Assembly: GCA_011032825.1 (NCBI GenBank)
Contig: JAADJZ010000003.1
Span: forward strand, 2,232,001-2,296,000
From: Massariosphaeria phaeospora
Lineage: Eukaryota; Ascomycota; Dothideomycetes; Pleosporales
Length of the DNA: 64,000 bases
Direction of reading: 5' to 3'
The notes beneath the pieces are model-generated. The model ran no database searches and had not been told where the DNA came from. It worked only from the letters and a program-made list of their open reading frames with translations. Position numbers and translations under genes: made by a program. Of the stretch, positions 32,679 through 46,046 are shown piece after piece (position 1 is the stretch's first letter; every line of letters begins with the position of its first letter).

Positions 32679-35600
32679 ATGGCGTTCGTGCTCTGGCCCG
32701 CAATTGATGTCTTCGTTAACATTTCTCTCGCAGGCGCAATATTCGCCGTGAGGCTTTCGAGAAGCTTGCCCGTCTCTCTGCGCAAGCGCCCTCGAGCAAA
32801 ACGACAAACCCCGATCTTCTCAAGCTATACAAAAGGTGTCCACATGGCGTGGCAGGACAAAATGGCGGACGGGAGGGTGTATCGGTCACCGGCGTGTCGA
32901 TGGTGAGTGCTGATTGCAACCCGACGTGGCCTCTCTTCATGTGCTGGTCGCATATGGGCTCTTCGGCTACAGCGCACGTCTAACCGGGGCTAGAAACTCC
33001 CCGAACTCGAGACTGTCCTTGCACTGTGCAAAGCGGCTCCTTTTGTACAATCGACCGAGGTCGCAGAGCAACTCCTCGCACGACTGTCGCCTTACCTTCC
33101 TGAATCATTCGCCCAAATCCTATCACCACACCCTAGTCTCCGTGGAATCAACCCATCTCCGTATGAAGTCCTTACTGGGAGCCTGACTACTGCTATTCTC
33201 TCGATGGGCGTGCGCCATGAAAGCCTTCGACCCCGGGTCAGCTCCATCGTGATCAAGTATGTGGAGGGATGGTCCGCTGTCGCTTCCCAGCTGTCTACAG
33301 ATCAGTTCGGTGAAGATGAACGACTCGACTTCGCAGCGGACGGTGAACTTTCACGCGTTATGACGCATAGTATGTCTCTTTTGGGCTTCTTAAGCGCTGC
33401 CGCCGAATACGCCAGTTTTTGGACTGCATACGAGCGGCTTCAGTTCATCGACGCCGTTCGTACAGCCTTATCGGAAAAATTCCTAATCGCATTCGAAACT
33501 GCCCTATCGATCGTGCGTACCGCGCGCTCTCATCAACATGAACTGCGGGAGTGGAAGCGCTACGTGAAGCACTACGCAGCTACAGGTCGGCCACTTGGGG
33601 CCATGATCCTCCACGATTCTTTTTTGAAATTGGCAGTCGCATGTGCTTCATTACTAGTAAACAGCCCAAATCAGGACTCCGAGGACACCGTTCTTGATTA
33701 CCTACGTTTCTCTCATAACACCAAGCAAATACTTCGGGCCACTTCCGAAGATGCCCTCTGTGAAGGGCTCGCGAAGATTGCTGTCGAAGAAATGGAACGA
33801 TTAGATAATGACCTTGATTATCTACAACGGGTGGGATCCGCATGGCAGCAACACCAGGCAGCCTCTGTCAAGGCTAGAGTTCTGATTACGTATTTATGTT
33901 GTGCTATTTACGACGAAGATATCGCAGACGCGGATCTCCTGTTGTCTTGGTTGGACAGCACGCTGAATGACCCCGCCCAAACCTTGGATCCTACTCTGGC
34001 TTCCGTAGTATTAAAGTCAATGGCTATCCTAGCCAGGCTGTCGAGCCCTATGGCATCGACGCTAGGACGATCGCTCCCCCGCGTCATTGTTCAAGGGAGA
34101 TTCGATGAGCGCACAGCTACGGTAGCAGCCGACTGTCTTGCTTCTGTCCTCAGTCTTCTCCCCCAGGACGTCATTATAACTACCCTGTACAGCTTGGGTA
34201 ATGTGATCAGTGCTGGTCCCGTCACAGATCGAAGCATAGCTGCATCACCATCAATGAATGGTGGTGGTAAGACTTCTAGGGCCACCGGTGTGTACAACCA
34301 TCAGACTACAGGAAGTGCCATATCTCTTACCCCCAGCGACGTCGAAGAGCCGAACCATGTGCATACGATCGTCGTCCAGACGGTGGTATCGGTGGCAAGG
34401 AATTGCAAGGACGAAAAGATCACGGCTTTGGCGTTGTCTATGCTTATCCAAAAGATTGGCCGAGCTAGCAGGCTGGTGGATGCGAGAATCATCGCGGACG
34501 CTGCTCTGCTAGGGATTCATAGCGGATCCGGCGAATTTCGGGCTCTACTTAAGCTATACTCGAAACTATGCCATGATGCACTCGTTAGAGGCGATCAGGC
34601 TACCCTCAATGCAGTAAGTCAGAGCTGCCATGGGTCTATTATTTGCTGATCAGTCTGCCCAGGTCTTAAGTGCACGCCTGAATCTTTCGAAAGAGATCAA
34701 AGCAACGTCTCCTGCGTTCGAAATTTACTTGGTCTATCTTCTCGATACGATTGTCAGTAAAGGAGACGCACTCGAGTCTACGCACCGGCATGTCCGAGAC
34801 ACCGAGCTCGCAGCTCAGGAAATTGCCCAACTCCTCTTACCTTTAGCCGAGCTTCTTTCGAACAACGCGCCTTTCACTGACCTAGCTAAACTTGACGATT
34901 CTATCATTAGTCTTCAACGAGATGCCTGGTACAACATTGTTGTTCATGGTTTCGATCTCACGTCCGACCTTGGTAGACAACATGTCAATGAGCTCAGAGC
35001 TCTAGCCCGTTTCAGCCAACCTTTAATTGGGGAAGAGCGAGCAGCTCTAGCAGAGAGTGATATTGAGCTGAACACCGTTCTGCGTCGGGGGAAATCCCCC
35101 GAACATACTGTCGAGCAGAAAAAACGCCTCGGGAAACTTCTACCATTGTGTGAGGCCGACATCCGGCCACTCAGTTACTCAGAAGTCGTCTTCTTAAACA
35201 CTGCATATCTGGTTGAAGATCTGCGAGCTGGCGCAGGAGATTGTACCAAGGCGCTCGCATACTTCCTTGATCCAAAATTGCGCACTGGCGGCGTAGGGAA
35301 CTGCATGTTCGCCATCGCGACTGCTGCTACAAAGACGTATGTCACCAATACGCTGTCAGGATCGTTGCATTCGTTTTCGACACCATACCTTGCTCAGCAG
35401 CTTGCTGCAATCTTTGCTGGTTGTTGTCATCGAATCGCACGGGTGCAGCAAGCAGCTACTGCCTGTGCAGATATCATCGTACGGGATGTACCCTCTACGT
35501 TGTGCCAGAAGAGCGCTCTATTTGCCCTCTTAGAACTGCTCACCATTATGTGGTCCAGTTGCCTCGAGGGTGAGACAGATGAGTACATGTGGACATCGAC

Positions 35601-38600
35601 TTTCACCTCTACCAGGTCAAATATTGAGGTAGAGCTTTCTGATGACTACAGTTTTCGCCAGGCAACCTTGAATACTTTTCATAAGCGCGCCACTGCTTGG
35701 GTCAAGGGAGTCTTGGATATTGCTCCTCTGGACATCAAAGGCTTACTCCAAACTTACCTCTCAGAGTATAACGACAAGGGTGCTTATGGTCACATCTCTT
35801 TGGGTCGCTCTTTTGCACTCGAAATGGGGTCTGTAATACCCACCACCGATCAGCGGCTCGGGGCTATTGAAAGGCAGGGCGTGAATATCAACACAGCGTC
35901 CGATTTCATTGCACAGTATACCACCCGTCAAGAGTACAAGTTCATCGATGGCTTGAACGACCAAGAAGAAGAATGGCTTAGAGTTGAAAACACGCCGAGT
36001 AACGTTGGGGCGCACACGGCTTTTCGACGAAGCATAGAAGATGCTACAAGGCTATTAATCGATCTCGATAGCCGTACTTTCAACCACACACATGTTACTA
36101 TCGCTGAGCTAAGGGACATACTCCGACGGGCAGCTGCGCTTCTTTGTAGAATGAAGACAGACCACTGCCCCATCATACACCATTTGGTTGGGATACCGTT
36201 CGCAGTCTTCTCAAAGCAGTCGATCAAGCTGGGGATCTCACTTTGGATGAGTGTAATCAAAGAAAACCCTCGAATGGAGCCCCGCATACTTGTTGCAGTT
36301 GCCGAGTGCTGGGAGAACACAGTGCGTAAGCGGCACGGCATTTTCAGCAACGCTCTACGGTTCGTGTTAAGCTTTCCTTGTTGCAATTTTATACTGACTC
36401 CTATCAAGCCATCCAGATCCCTTCCTTGGAAAACAAGAATTTGCGCCTACAGATAAGGAGGCCCTTGCGAAACGTCAACAGCAGATATATAACATCATAG
36501 CACCACACTTCCGCTTGCTACAGTTTCTGTCTAGCCATTTTAACGCTTCTCGGCTTGGAAACCCGGACGTTGAGTTGGTATACAGCCGTCTTGCACATGT
36601 CACTCTGGACGCTATGAGCGCGGGGTGTCCCCAACCTTTGGCAAGAGAGGCCTACTTTCATGTTGTCCTTCTTTGTCTGCGTATTGTGCGTCATTCTACG
36701 ACCTTGTCAAATGTTATCAAATGGCGATTGAAGGACCGTATTTTGACGGCTGCTCTGGCATGGTTTGCTAAAGCACCTGAGTATGTCTTCTACCTCATGG
36801 TTGTTGCTTCTAAACTAACCAGGCTAGGTGGTCGTTCGGTGGCAACAGACTCCAGATCAAGGCGGAAACGCATGTTTTGTCCGACATTCAATCGTATCTG
36901 GAGGCAATTGGTCAGATTGGCATGCAATTTGAGACCGCTCTCAAATCACTCAAAGCGAAACAAGATCTCCTTTCGCTCCTGTTAGCTAATGAGCAGGCTC
37001 GTCTTATGGTTTGGCTTTTCCCACTCGACTACCAAAAGAAGCATCACTTCACTGGACAGAACAGTAAAACGATGACTGATGTAAGATCGATCGAATAGTA
37101 CCTATGTCAAATGCTAACTATTTACAGGGTGCTGTGACGACATATCTTAAGACAGCTTGGGCAGAGAATCCCGCTATTGCTTTGCACCTAGTGAAGCGCT
37201 TTCAGTCACCACGCTTGGCCTCCGAAGTTCGATGGCAGGTGCTGAACTTCCCGCACAAAGTCCTTGAAGAGCCCGATGCTCTTGAGATATTACTTGGCAG
37301 TCAACTGCCAAATGATGTGTCGTTTCAACTCAAGGTATGTAAAACTTACTGGCCTTGATTGGGCTATTACTAACTGAATAACAGTACTTGCTATATTGGG
37401 CTTCTGTGAATCCAATCACTGCTACAACTTACTTCTTGCCTGCCTATGGAAATCATCCCTGCATCATTCAATACGCGATGAGAGCACTAGAAAGTCACTC
37501 TGTTGATGTTACATTCTTCTATGTCCCGCAGATTGTGCAAACACTCCGTTATGACGTCCTCGGATATATTGAGAGGTATATTATCGAGACCGCCAGCTTT
37601 TCGCAGCTCTTTGCCCATCAAATTATTTGGAACATCAAAGCCAATGCGTACAAAGACGAAGATTCCCAAGTGGTAAGTTTGTTTGGAATATGTGTTTGAC
37701 TATATATTTACCCATCACATAGCCCGACCCGGTCAAACCGACTCTCGATAAGGTCATGGACAGCCTAGAGTCTAGTTTTGCGCCGAGCGACCGGGACTTC
37801 TACGAACGCGAGTTCGCTTTCTTCAATGAAGTTACCAACATTTCAGGCAAGCTTCGTCCTTTTATTACAAGACCGAAAGAGGAGAAGAAACAGAAAATTG
37901 AGGAGGAGCTACGCAAGATCAATGTTGAGGTCGGCGTATATCTGCCGAGTAACCCTGATGGCCAAGTCATTGGTATTGATAGAAAGTCTGGGAAGCCTCT
38001 GCAGAGTCATGCCAAAGCCCCTTACATGGCTACCTTCCGGATCCGAAAACAGAGACCTGATACCGGCCTTGTTGATGAAGGATCGGAACAGGGGAGCGTT
38101 TCGACGAAGCAAAACACGTATGAGGTGTGGCAGTCAGCCATTTTCAAGGTCGGCGATGACTGTCGACAGGATATGCTAGCATTGCAGATGATAGCAACAT
38201 TCCGCGGCATCTTCAACACTGTCGGTCTTGACGTATGGGTCTATCCCTACCGCGTCACGGCGACTGCTCCAGGCTGTGGTGTCATTGACGTCCTTCCCAA
38301 CTCCATATCCCGCGATATGGTCGGCCGTGAAGCTGTCAATGGCCTCTACGACTACTTCGTCTCCAAGTACGGCAACGAAGACTCAATCCGCTTCCAGGAA
38401 GCCCGCAGCAATTTTGTCAAAAGCATGGCAGCCTACAGCCTCATCTCCTTCCTCCTCCAATTCAAGGACCGGCACAACGGCAACATCATGATCGACGACG
38501 CGGGCCACATCATCCACATCGACTTCGGCTTCTGCTTCGACATTGCGCCCGGCGGCATCAAATTCGAGCGCGCGCCTTTCAAGCTCACGACCGAGATGAT

Positions 38601-38907
38601 CGCTGTCATGGGCGGCTCGCAGAACTCGCAGGCGTACCGCTGGTTCGAGGAACTCACCATCAAGGCGTTCCTAGCTAGCAGGCAGCATTGCGAGCACTTG
38701 GCGCATGTCGTCGAGGTCATGCTGGACAGTGGGCTGCCTTGCTTCAAGCCCGAGACCATCCAACACTTCAAAGAGCGGTTTGTGCTTGAGCGGACGGAGA
38801 GGGAGGCGGCGGATTTCATGCGCGAGTTGATTCGGAAGAGTGCGGGTAGTTATAGCACGGGGACGTACGACCGGTTCCAGCTGTTGACGAACGGAATCCC
38901 GTTTTAG
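32679..38907 (+). CDS. STT4: Phosphatidylinositol 4-kinase Stt4 (PI4K type III alpha)
   Basis: Stt4 makes PtdIns4P at the plasma membrane, feeding PI(4,5)P2 synthesis and cell-wall integrity signalling. Nine coding exons are read: 32679-32683, 32734-32902, 32994-34613, 34663-36359, 36409-36780, 36828-37080, 37128-37334, 37385-37672 and 37723-38907, giving 1931 aa, the usual size. All phases fit. Exon 1 codes only ATGGC, giving MARNIRREAFEKLARLSA; an in-frame TAA just upstream of exon 2 forces an intron there. Introns 1 and 4 both have the donor GTTCGT; intron 4 ends in AAG. A long helical-repeat solenoid leads to the PIK accessory domain (about 1330-1550) and the lipid kinase domain, with IFKVGDDCRQDMLALQM, catalytic loop KDRHNGNIMI and metal-binding HIDFGFCFDIAPGG. 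The protein ends QLLTNGIPF. Confidence 0.95.
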
Positions 38908-40397
38908 AGCACGAGGGGGTGTGTAGAGAGAACTAGGGGGTCAAATTGGGAATAACAGAGATTGCCCGTTGTGCATTTCGTGTTGTTGCTGTTTCGGCTG
39001 GTAACTCGGCGCCGGTTTTGGTACAAACTTTCATTCCTACAATACCTACTATGTATTCATTCATTAATTCATCCATTGAGTCAACATATACCGAGTCTTT
39101 ACGTCTTTCTTTTGCATACGACCACAGGTCTAGGAAAACAAGGAACCCCTCCAAACGCATCCCCTTTCAAGGTGTTGTATGTTTTTCTTTGCCAGTCTTG
39201 TGGCAGTGCAGTGTAGTGTGAGTCATCGGGATAAGATGATGGTATGAGGTGATTGCATGCTGTAAGTAGTTTGTAAGGATGGGGGTTGGGTGGTGATGAG
39301 CGAACGCACAGGGTAGGTAGTTGAAAGGGTTCGGAGAGAGTCTAGATAGGAAGGAGTTGGCCTGCGTGTGGAGACAATAAAGCAACCAACCAAATCACTT
39401 ACCCCTCGTACATCGGGCCGTTTGTCACAGGAGCTGTTCATTTGAGAAACTTCAGAGCACTTCCCACTCGATTACGATAAAACCGTCAACTCGAGACTTT
39501 CTTCAAAACGGAACGTGTCGCCTTTATCCGGCGGGGCCGATCGATCAAGCCTGATGAGATGGGCCTTGTTACTACAAGCCGATGGTGATGTTGAATTCTG
39601 TGCTTGTTGATACTTGCCCGGTGGTCTGGACTCGACTATTCATCTGAATGCACTACTGCATGATGCATGTATTGTTGTTGTCATGACTATATTCGGGATG
39701 ATATAATCTGTTCTTTCGCCTTGTTCTCGAACCCGGTGCGCAAACTATCGTGTACTGTCTAGTTCCAGACTCTGACAGCACTGGCAGGTAGGGTCTACTG
39801 AACCCGAAGCCTTGCGTTTGACTTGAGGGGAAAACTCCAGATATTAGAGGTATTGTAGGTTGCTCATGGAGAAGCGTCGTCTTCCGTAGCCCTTCACAGA
39901 ACAGAGTCGTGCGCGCATCTGGTGCAGCGTTTCCAGATTCAGGCGCAGGGCCTAGATCGAGCTCATTCGCGAGAAGCCTCATTTGTTCTCGCGGGGCCTA
40001 GACTTTCCACGCCGCATCCAGATGGCCGGGCGCTCTCCAGATCAACCTGCAAAGCCTAGCGTTAGCTGCCGATACGGACATGTATGCTTGTTCTACCCTG
40101 CTGTGACGGCGTTGGTCCGCTGTTGGAGGGTCAATATAGCTCGTTCCAGACCGTTGCCAAGACCGGCGCTTGGACTCTAGTTGTCACAGCGTGGTGAGCG
40201 GGTTTTCACGCGCATGTAAATGCGCAGTGTCGTCATGCGGGCTTTTATACGATTCTGGCCTTCAAGGTTGGTCTGGATGGACAGTCGGAGTGAGATTGCA
40301 AGCTTGTGCCACGGTTGTGTAGATGGAAAGTTAGTCTAGTGCTGTGGTATACTACGTTTTGGTTGGAGGGATGGTGGCCTGGGCGGGCCTCGATAGC

Positions 40398-40431
40398 TTC
40401 TGGACGACCTTCTGGACGACCTTCTGGACGG
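40398..40431. repeat. 2.8 x 12-bp tandem repeat (TTCTGGACGACC)
   Basis: Two perfect units followed by TTCTGGACGG. It lies in a gene-free region. Confidence 0.85.
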
Positions 40432-41705
40432 TAATAATGGGCGCCTAGAAGGTTATTCTCGTACCAGAACATGAAACGTGAGAGACACAAGACGCCTGGC
40501 GGTTGGGTCGGCTTCGGCTTACCTGTCGGAAAATGGTAATCCTGACGGAAGTGACGGACATTCTGATTCTTCGATTGCAGTCCCATTGCTCCGTACCGGT
40601 AGACATACTGCTAGAAGACTCCCGAGTACCGTAGATCGGGCGAGACTGGCACTGGTCAGCATTTTGTGCTCGCCTTTATAGTGCCACTTATTGGCCTCGA
40701 GATGCAGCAATTGGTGGAGATTAGAATTCCTTTGAGGTCAGCAGTATTGGATTGCATCGAACAGGCCACCAGCATGCCGTAATGTGTGGTGGAAAGCGTG
40801 GTGTTTGGGGTTCAGGTCCGAGGAGGGCGAGTCGCGGTCGTGAGGCTCTGGATGGGTCTAGAATGGCCAGGGATGAACTGGAGCTGCAGCAAAGGATGAT
40901 GTGCAGGGGACTAGGATTGTATCGTGAAGCCAGAGGGTGTAGCGACTGTGTGTCTCCAGGGTCTCGGCGGCGTGGCGTGGATGGAAACTTGAAAGTATCG
41001 TGTCCGGTCTCCACGACGCACCAGCAGTGCCCAGGCGAGGTAGTTGCCAAGAGCCAGCTAGTCGACAGGAGTCGATGCAATGTGTGGCCGGTGGTCAGGA
41101 CACTGCCGAGAGTGGTTTGTTGTTGCAGCTTGCACTCAGCCGCTGCTGACGTGGCCCGAGATGCACGTGGATTTGCAGCTAGGGGCAGGCAGCCCTAGGG
41201 GTGGAGGTGGTTGAAAATGCTCCGAATGCCATTGTTGCCGCCTTCGACAGAGTATCTACGACCGGCGGTGGTCCAGACGAGACCGCGACAGTGCAGTCGT
41301 CATCGCGGCCGACCCAGGCTGCATACAGGCGCAAGTGCAGGCGGCGGGGGCGCGTTGGTCACGGGGGCGCGCTGAAGCCCTGGAGCCCTGGAGGGGCCGG
41401 GGATGCGCCGGGCCACCGTCAACCGGCAACCGGCAACCGTCTTACAGGCCTGTTGACGATCTAGACTTCGCTTCCGCCAGACACACAGACACTCCGACCC
41501 TCCGCCAGCAACAGGTGAACAGAACGAGACACTCAGCCCCAGGCCGGCCGCCGGTCGATATGGATATGGATATGGATCCACCACCACCAGCCCGACCCCG
41601 ACACCGCCGACAGCACGCCGCCGCCCGCACATGCCGCGCTTCCAAGTTCCGACCCACGAGCACGCGCGCCGCTGGCTGCACCGCGAGACACGACTTGGAC
41701 GCCCT

Positions 41706-41732
41706 GCCCTGCCCGCCCTGCCCGCCCTGCCC
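41706..41732. repeat. 3 x 9-bp tandem repeat (GCCCTGCCC)
   Basis: Three perfect units in the C-rich leader of the histidine kinase gene. A hexamer array, GATATG, lies about 130 bp upstream. Confidence 0.85.
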
Positions 41733-42251
41733 GGCGCCGTGTTTGCTTTGTCTCGACCCTCCGGCCCCCAGCGCGCGCCCGGGTGCCTGGCGAGGCGCAG
41801 AGGCCGTCCTGGAGCATCGGGACGTGTTCTAGATGCGCTCGGGCGCAACTTCCTGCCCCCCCATGGATCACGGCGCATGTCCCACCACCGCAGGCCCAGC
41901 ACACTGTCCAGACTCCAACTGCAGCCCTGCATTGCCCTTTCATCCCTCGCGTTTTCCCTTCCTCTCGCCCTCAGCCCGCCTGCACTCAACCCTCCGAGTC
42001 TCCGACAGCCATTTCTCTCTGGATGCAGTCAGCCCGCGCTGGCACCCTTCCCTCTCTATTCATCAATCACGCCGCCACCTTGCCCGCTCTTACCCTATTA
42101 GCCCTCACAGTCTTAGACAGTGCCATCCTGCATTCCTTGCTTGTCCCCAACTGTGGGCAACTCAGCTCTGCGCCATACCAGACCGTTACCCTAGCACCCG
42201 GCAGAGTCTAGTCCCCTACCATCCTGGAGTCTCTTCTTGCCCGCTCACCGC

Positions 42252-45103
42252 ATGCGAGAGCTGAAGCATGGGGGATTTGACCGCGCCCCTAACACCGTTT
42301 CGCCAGATATAATCGAGCGCCAGTCGCTTTGTTTCTCCCGCCCAGTCCCAGGTATGGTTGTGCACAGCGACGAGGAGGGTTTCACCGCACAACTACTACG
42401 ACTCTATTCTCCCGCCGAAAGCAACGCCGCTGAGGAGTTAGTCAAGCTTAAACATGCCCTCAGAAATGCCGATTCGGAGTCTTTCTGGCCCTTACTCACC
42501 CAAGGTTTAGCCCGCATTGCGGGTGCGCAGTATGCTTTTGTCTCTAAACGGATCCTGGTGGACGATGAGCATGTTCCCGTGGAGATGCCGCCGATTGGGG
42601 AGGCTGGAGCTTGTTTAATGGGTGCCGCTTTCCACATCGACGATGGCCATGGTATGACACGGCAATTGAGGAATTTCAAATACCACGCCTATTCATGTCC
42701 TTGTGCGTATATGCGCCATGACAAGATATTCATCATCCCGGAAAGACTGAACGAGTTCATCATTAACAATCCGAACGAGCTGGCCATTCCGGGAGAGGCA
42801 TATCTGGGGATTCCCTTGTTCGCCGAAGGGAAATGCTTTGCACACTTTGGTGTAATGTGGTCAGAAGAGGGGGCAGCGAAGCGTGCTCTGGGCTGGGGTT
42901 ATCTGGAGGTGCTTTTTCACAGTCTGGAAGACCTCATCCTAGAGCGCGTACTGGTGGGCCAAGCTTTCGCCAAATCAGCAGAGCCTGTTCACGACCTACC
43001 GCCACGGGTAGTTCCACACGAGGCCATAACCGTCGCCCAGTCCCTGAAGCCTTATGCTCGAAGTTTGTCACATGAACTCAGGACGCCAATGCAAGGTGTG
43101 GTAGGGATGCTGGACGTTATGATGGCCAATGTAACAGAAGCTGCAGAGGGACAAAATGATGCTCGAATACGATCGGTTCTCGACACGTTGAGGGAGAACA
43201 TTGAAGCCGTTCAAGGTTAGTTTGTGCTCGTTTTGAAAAAAAATTGGGTCCGCAATTGCATTGCGTGCACACTGGGAGCTTTTGTACTTCTGTTGCATCC
43301 GCTTCGGTGGACAATCAATATGCTATCGACCAAGCACTCGCTAACGCTCGGGTAGACAGCTCACGACGTGCTGTCGAAGCGGCGGATAACGTTGTTCATG
43401 CGTACGACATGAACATGGGTGTGCCGGAAACACCTCTATCTCCACTGGATAAGGGTCCCTCAAGCTTTAATGCCCCTTCGCAGGACATGCGTCCGGATAT
43501 ATTAGTCGCTGGTAATAACACGTCTTTAGACCGGCTGCGAGGGATCAAGCGCAGGAGAGATGATGTGGCTTGGACAGAAGGCAACGACAAGAAACATCAG
43601 ACAAGGGTGTCGAAAGTTGCCCGACAGAGGGCTCGACACACACAGTCAGAGGAACCTCTAGTTCAATATCAAGCCCCTGGCCACCTATCAAAGAGCGTCA
43701 CCGACATCGACACTTTGGATAAGACGAGCTCACACGGTGACAACGTCTCGTCTACTTCCCCATTTATCGCATCCGAAAACCCTATCGGACCGAATTTACG
43801 GCACACTGATCTACGCGAAGTGCTTCAAATAGTCGTCAACGATGCGCTCAAGATGGATGGGCGTCCCGAATCCGCCATTGCCGAAGAGACGGATACGGGA
43901 GAGAAAATTGAAGTCCGAACGAAAAGATCAAATGGTCAAGCGCACGCAAAAGTGATCGAGTGGGGTGTATCTCCAGACGTACCTGAGACTATCTTGATTG
44001 ATGAAAAAGACCTTGCAAAGATGGTATCCTGCGTCACCCTGAATGCTCTAAAATTCACCGATAACGGCTCCATTTGGATAAAAGCTACGTTAAGCGCAAA
44101 GGGTCGCTATATCGTCATTAATGTTAAGGACACTGGTTCAGGGATCCCGGCAGCCTTCCTACCCAAGCTTTTCAAACCATTCGCAAGAGAGGATAATTCG
44201 ACGACTCGGCAGAGTGAGGGTCTTGGCCTAGGCTTGATGGTCGCAAAAGGCCTCGCGCGGAAGTTGGGGGGTGACCTCTTCTGTACTCGCTCATACGTCA
44301 CTGGACCAGGGAGAGGATCAGAATTTGAAATGCGTGTCCCACTCACACCCGGAGACGTTTGTAGTCGTCCAGCTTCGCCTTTTAGGTCGCCGACACCTTC
44401 GGCCAAGTCTCGGGTTACTATTGATACCGAGATACCACCCTTCGCCGGTGCGCAACAGCCAACGACGCCTCTCCTATCTTCTGAGCCATTTAAACATGAT
44501 AAAACAAACCTGGTCAGAGAAAATCCACCAGTTGCATATGAGTTCAAACAGGCGCCTTCGTTGCAGCATCTTGGACTCCCGTCTCCCCGGCGGACCACTC
44601 CACCTGGTCAACCCCGTGCGACGTCGAAGAGCCGAACTATATCTGATAACGGTGGCTTCAATCGCGAACTCGCGAAAAGATACCCTCTCAACTTCCTCGT
44701 TGTGGAGGACAACAAGATCAATCGGAGACTCCTTGTCAACATGCTGCAGAAACTCGGGTACAAGGATGTATCCGAAGCTTACGATGGAAATGACGCAGTC
44801 CACCAGATGCACAAGGAGCGTCCGAAGAATGAAGACATCGACGTCATTCTAATGGACTTGTGGATGCCCCTCCTTGACGGCTTCCAGGCCACGGAAGCAA
44901 TCCTTCGAATGAACCGACCCTATAAGCCTACGATTCTTGCCGTCAGTGCAGACATCACTGACGGTGCTCTTGAGCGCGCCGCCAAAGTTGGCATGAAGGG
45001 ATTCCTTACGAAGCCTTTCCAGATCCGGGATCTAGAGAAGCTCATTGTGCAGTACTGCGCTAGCCGCAATAGGATACCAGAGGAAGCCCGTGTCCCTGAG
45101 TAG
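42252..45103 (+). CDS. Soluble hybrid histidine kinase
   Basis: A cytosolic two-component sensor kinase that would pass phosphate through a Ypd1-type protein to a response regulator. Two exons, 42252-43215 and 43356-45103, are joined by a 140-nt intron (EAVQ-DSSRRAVEAAD), giving 903 aa. ATG 42252 (MRELKHGGF) is the first ATG in frame. Residues 50-250 form a GAF-like region (AQYAFVSKRIL; IPGEAYLGIPLFAEGKCFAHFGVMW). The H-box is SHELRTPMQGVVGMLDVM with His274. An insert of over 180 residues, with basic runs, separates it from the ATPase domain: N-box LNALKFTDNG (Asn551), G1 DTGSGIP, F-box LFKPFARED, G2 GLGLGLMVAKGLARKLGGDL. After a Ser/Pro-rich linker comes a receiver domain (FLVVEDNKINRRLL; phospho-acceptor Asp822 in ILMDLWMP; conserved Lys in LTKPF). 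There are no membrane segments. The fungal kinase class is not assigned. Confidence 0.93.
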
Positions 45104-46046
45104 AGCACGGGGTCGTCGCTTCCAAGTGTATTGGTGGAGTATACATATAATATTTCCTGAAGAGATTCCGAGTCTCATCGTGCACGAGGAAGAGAGAGGG
45201 CATGGGCTCTCTCCGTTTTTGGGCATACTACTTCTCGACGATAAGAGTTACGACTGCATAGCGTGGGGCATATATACTGGCGTTGTTCCGAGTTTGACTG
45301 GCATCCGGCCTTGGGGCTGGACATTGATACCATTGTAAATCGGCTGTGGATGCATAGATAAGAACTTAATACCTAATACCATTATACTCCTCAGGCGTTC
45401 TCAGCGCTTCTTAAGATGTGTGTTGTATCCGTATCCAATGCCGAGGTCTTATCCACGCCACCTCGGCACCAGCTTCATGTAACGCCATGCGCCACTCCTC
45501 AAAGGTCGTAGTTCTGTTCATGGATGACGCGCAGGGTTCCCGAGATTCCGAAAACGGCTTGCAGGCGCGGAAAGACGTTGCACGAGCCACTTTCAGCTAC
45601 CCGCCGAAAACACGCCTCAATAGAGACCATGCTACGGCGAAAGAGAAGTGTAGGGATATGCAAGCGGATGAATACTGGCGAACATGTCGACCACGTGCAG
45701 CGGCTGGGCAGTGGCTGGTGAACAGATTTTTCCCGGACGGGTTAGCGCCATTCTAGCCTGAGCTTGAAGACACCTTTCACACTTCGATGCCGGGCCCCAG
45801 ACGCTCGCTCCGCCGTACATAACCGTCGAGGGCCTTTGGAACATCGCAAGCACCAAGCAAGTCCCTCGATCACACCATCGCATCCTTGCTTGCACTCCGC
45901 CCGTCCCCCGTTCCTGCGCTGTTCCTGCACGGCGCCCGCCCTTCGGTAATCACTGCCAAAGTGCCAAGCCAGCAAATAACGTCAACGAACCACCGTGTCT
46001 GCGTCTGTCAACCTTGAACCTGCCCGCCACACGGCGTTTGGACGAC
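45104..46046. other. Intergenic region between the histidine kinase and SERCA genes
   Basis: About 940 bp holding the 3' end of one gene and the promoter of the next. The last 250 bp before the ATG is C-rich and T-rich. There is no convincing gene. Confidence 0.55.

Larger units (their letters stand above)
38908..42251. other. 3.3-kb intergenic region and C-rich leader of the histidine kinase gene
   Basis: The first 2.2 kb has no convincing gene; the longest frame (minus, 39653-39982, 109 codons) has no recognisable feature. From about 41560 the plus strand is strongly C-rich up to the kinase ATG. Repeats: three 12-bp TTCTGGACGACC units (40398-40431), three GATATG-type units (41557-41578) and three 9-bp GCCCTGCCC units (41706-41732). 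Confidence 0.55.

Noticed and set aside
39653..39982. Minus-strand 109-codon frame
   Set aside because: Composition is unremarkable, with no domain, signal peptide or splice continuation.
40212..40227. Small inverted repeat GCGCAT-GTAA-ATGCGC
   Set aside because: A 6-bp stem is expected often by chance; no neighbouring feature gives it meaning.
44107..44852. Overlapping frames of 110-193 codons on both strands inside the histidine kinase
   Set aside because: Shadow frames of the ATPase and receiver domains, which carry all expected motifs in the annotated frame.
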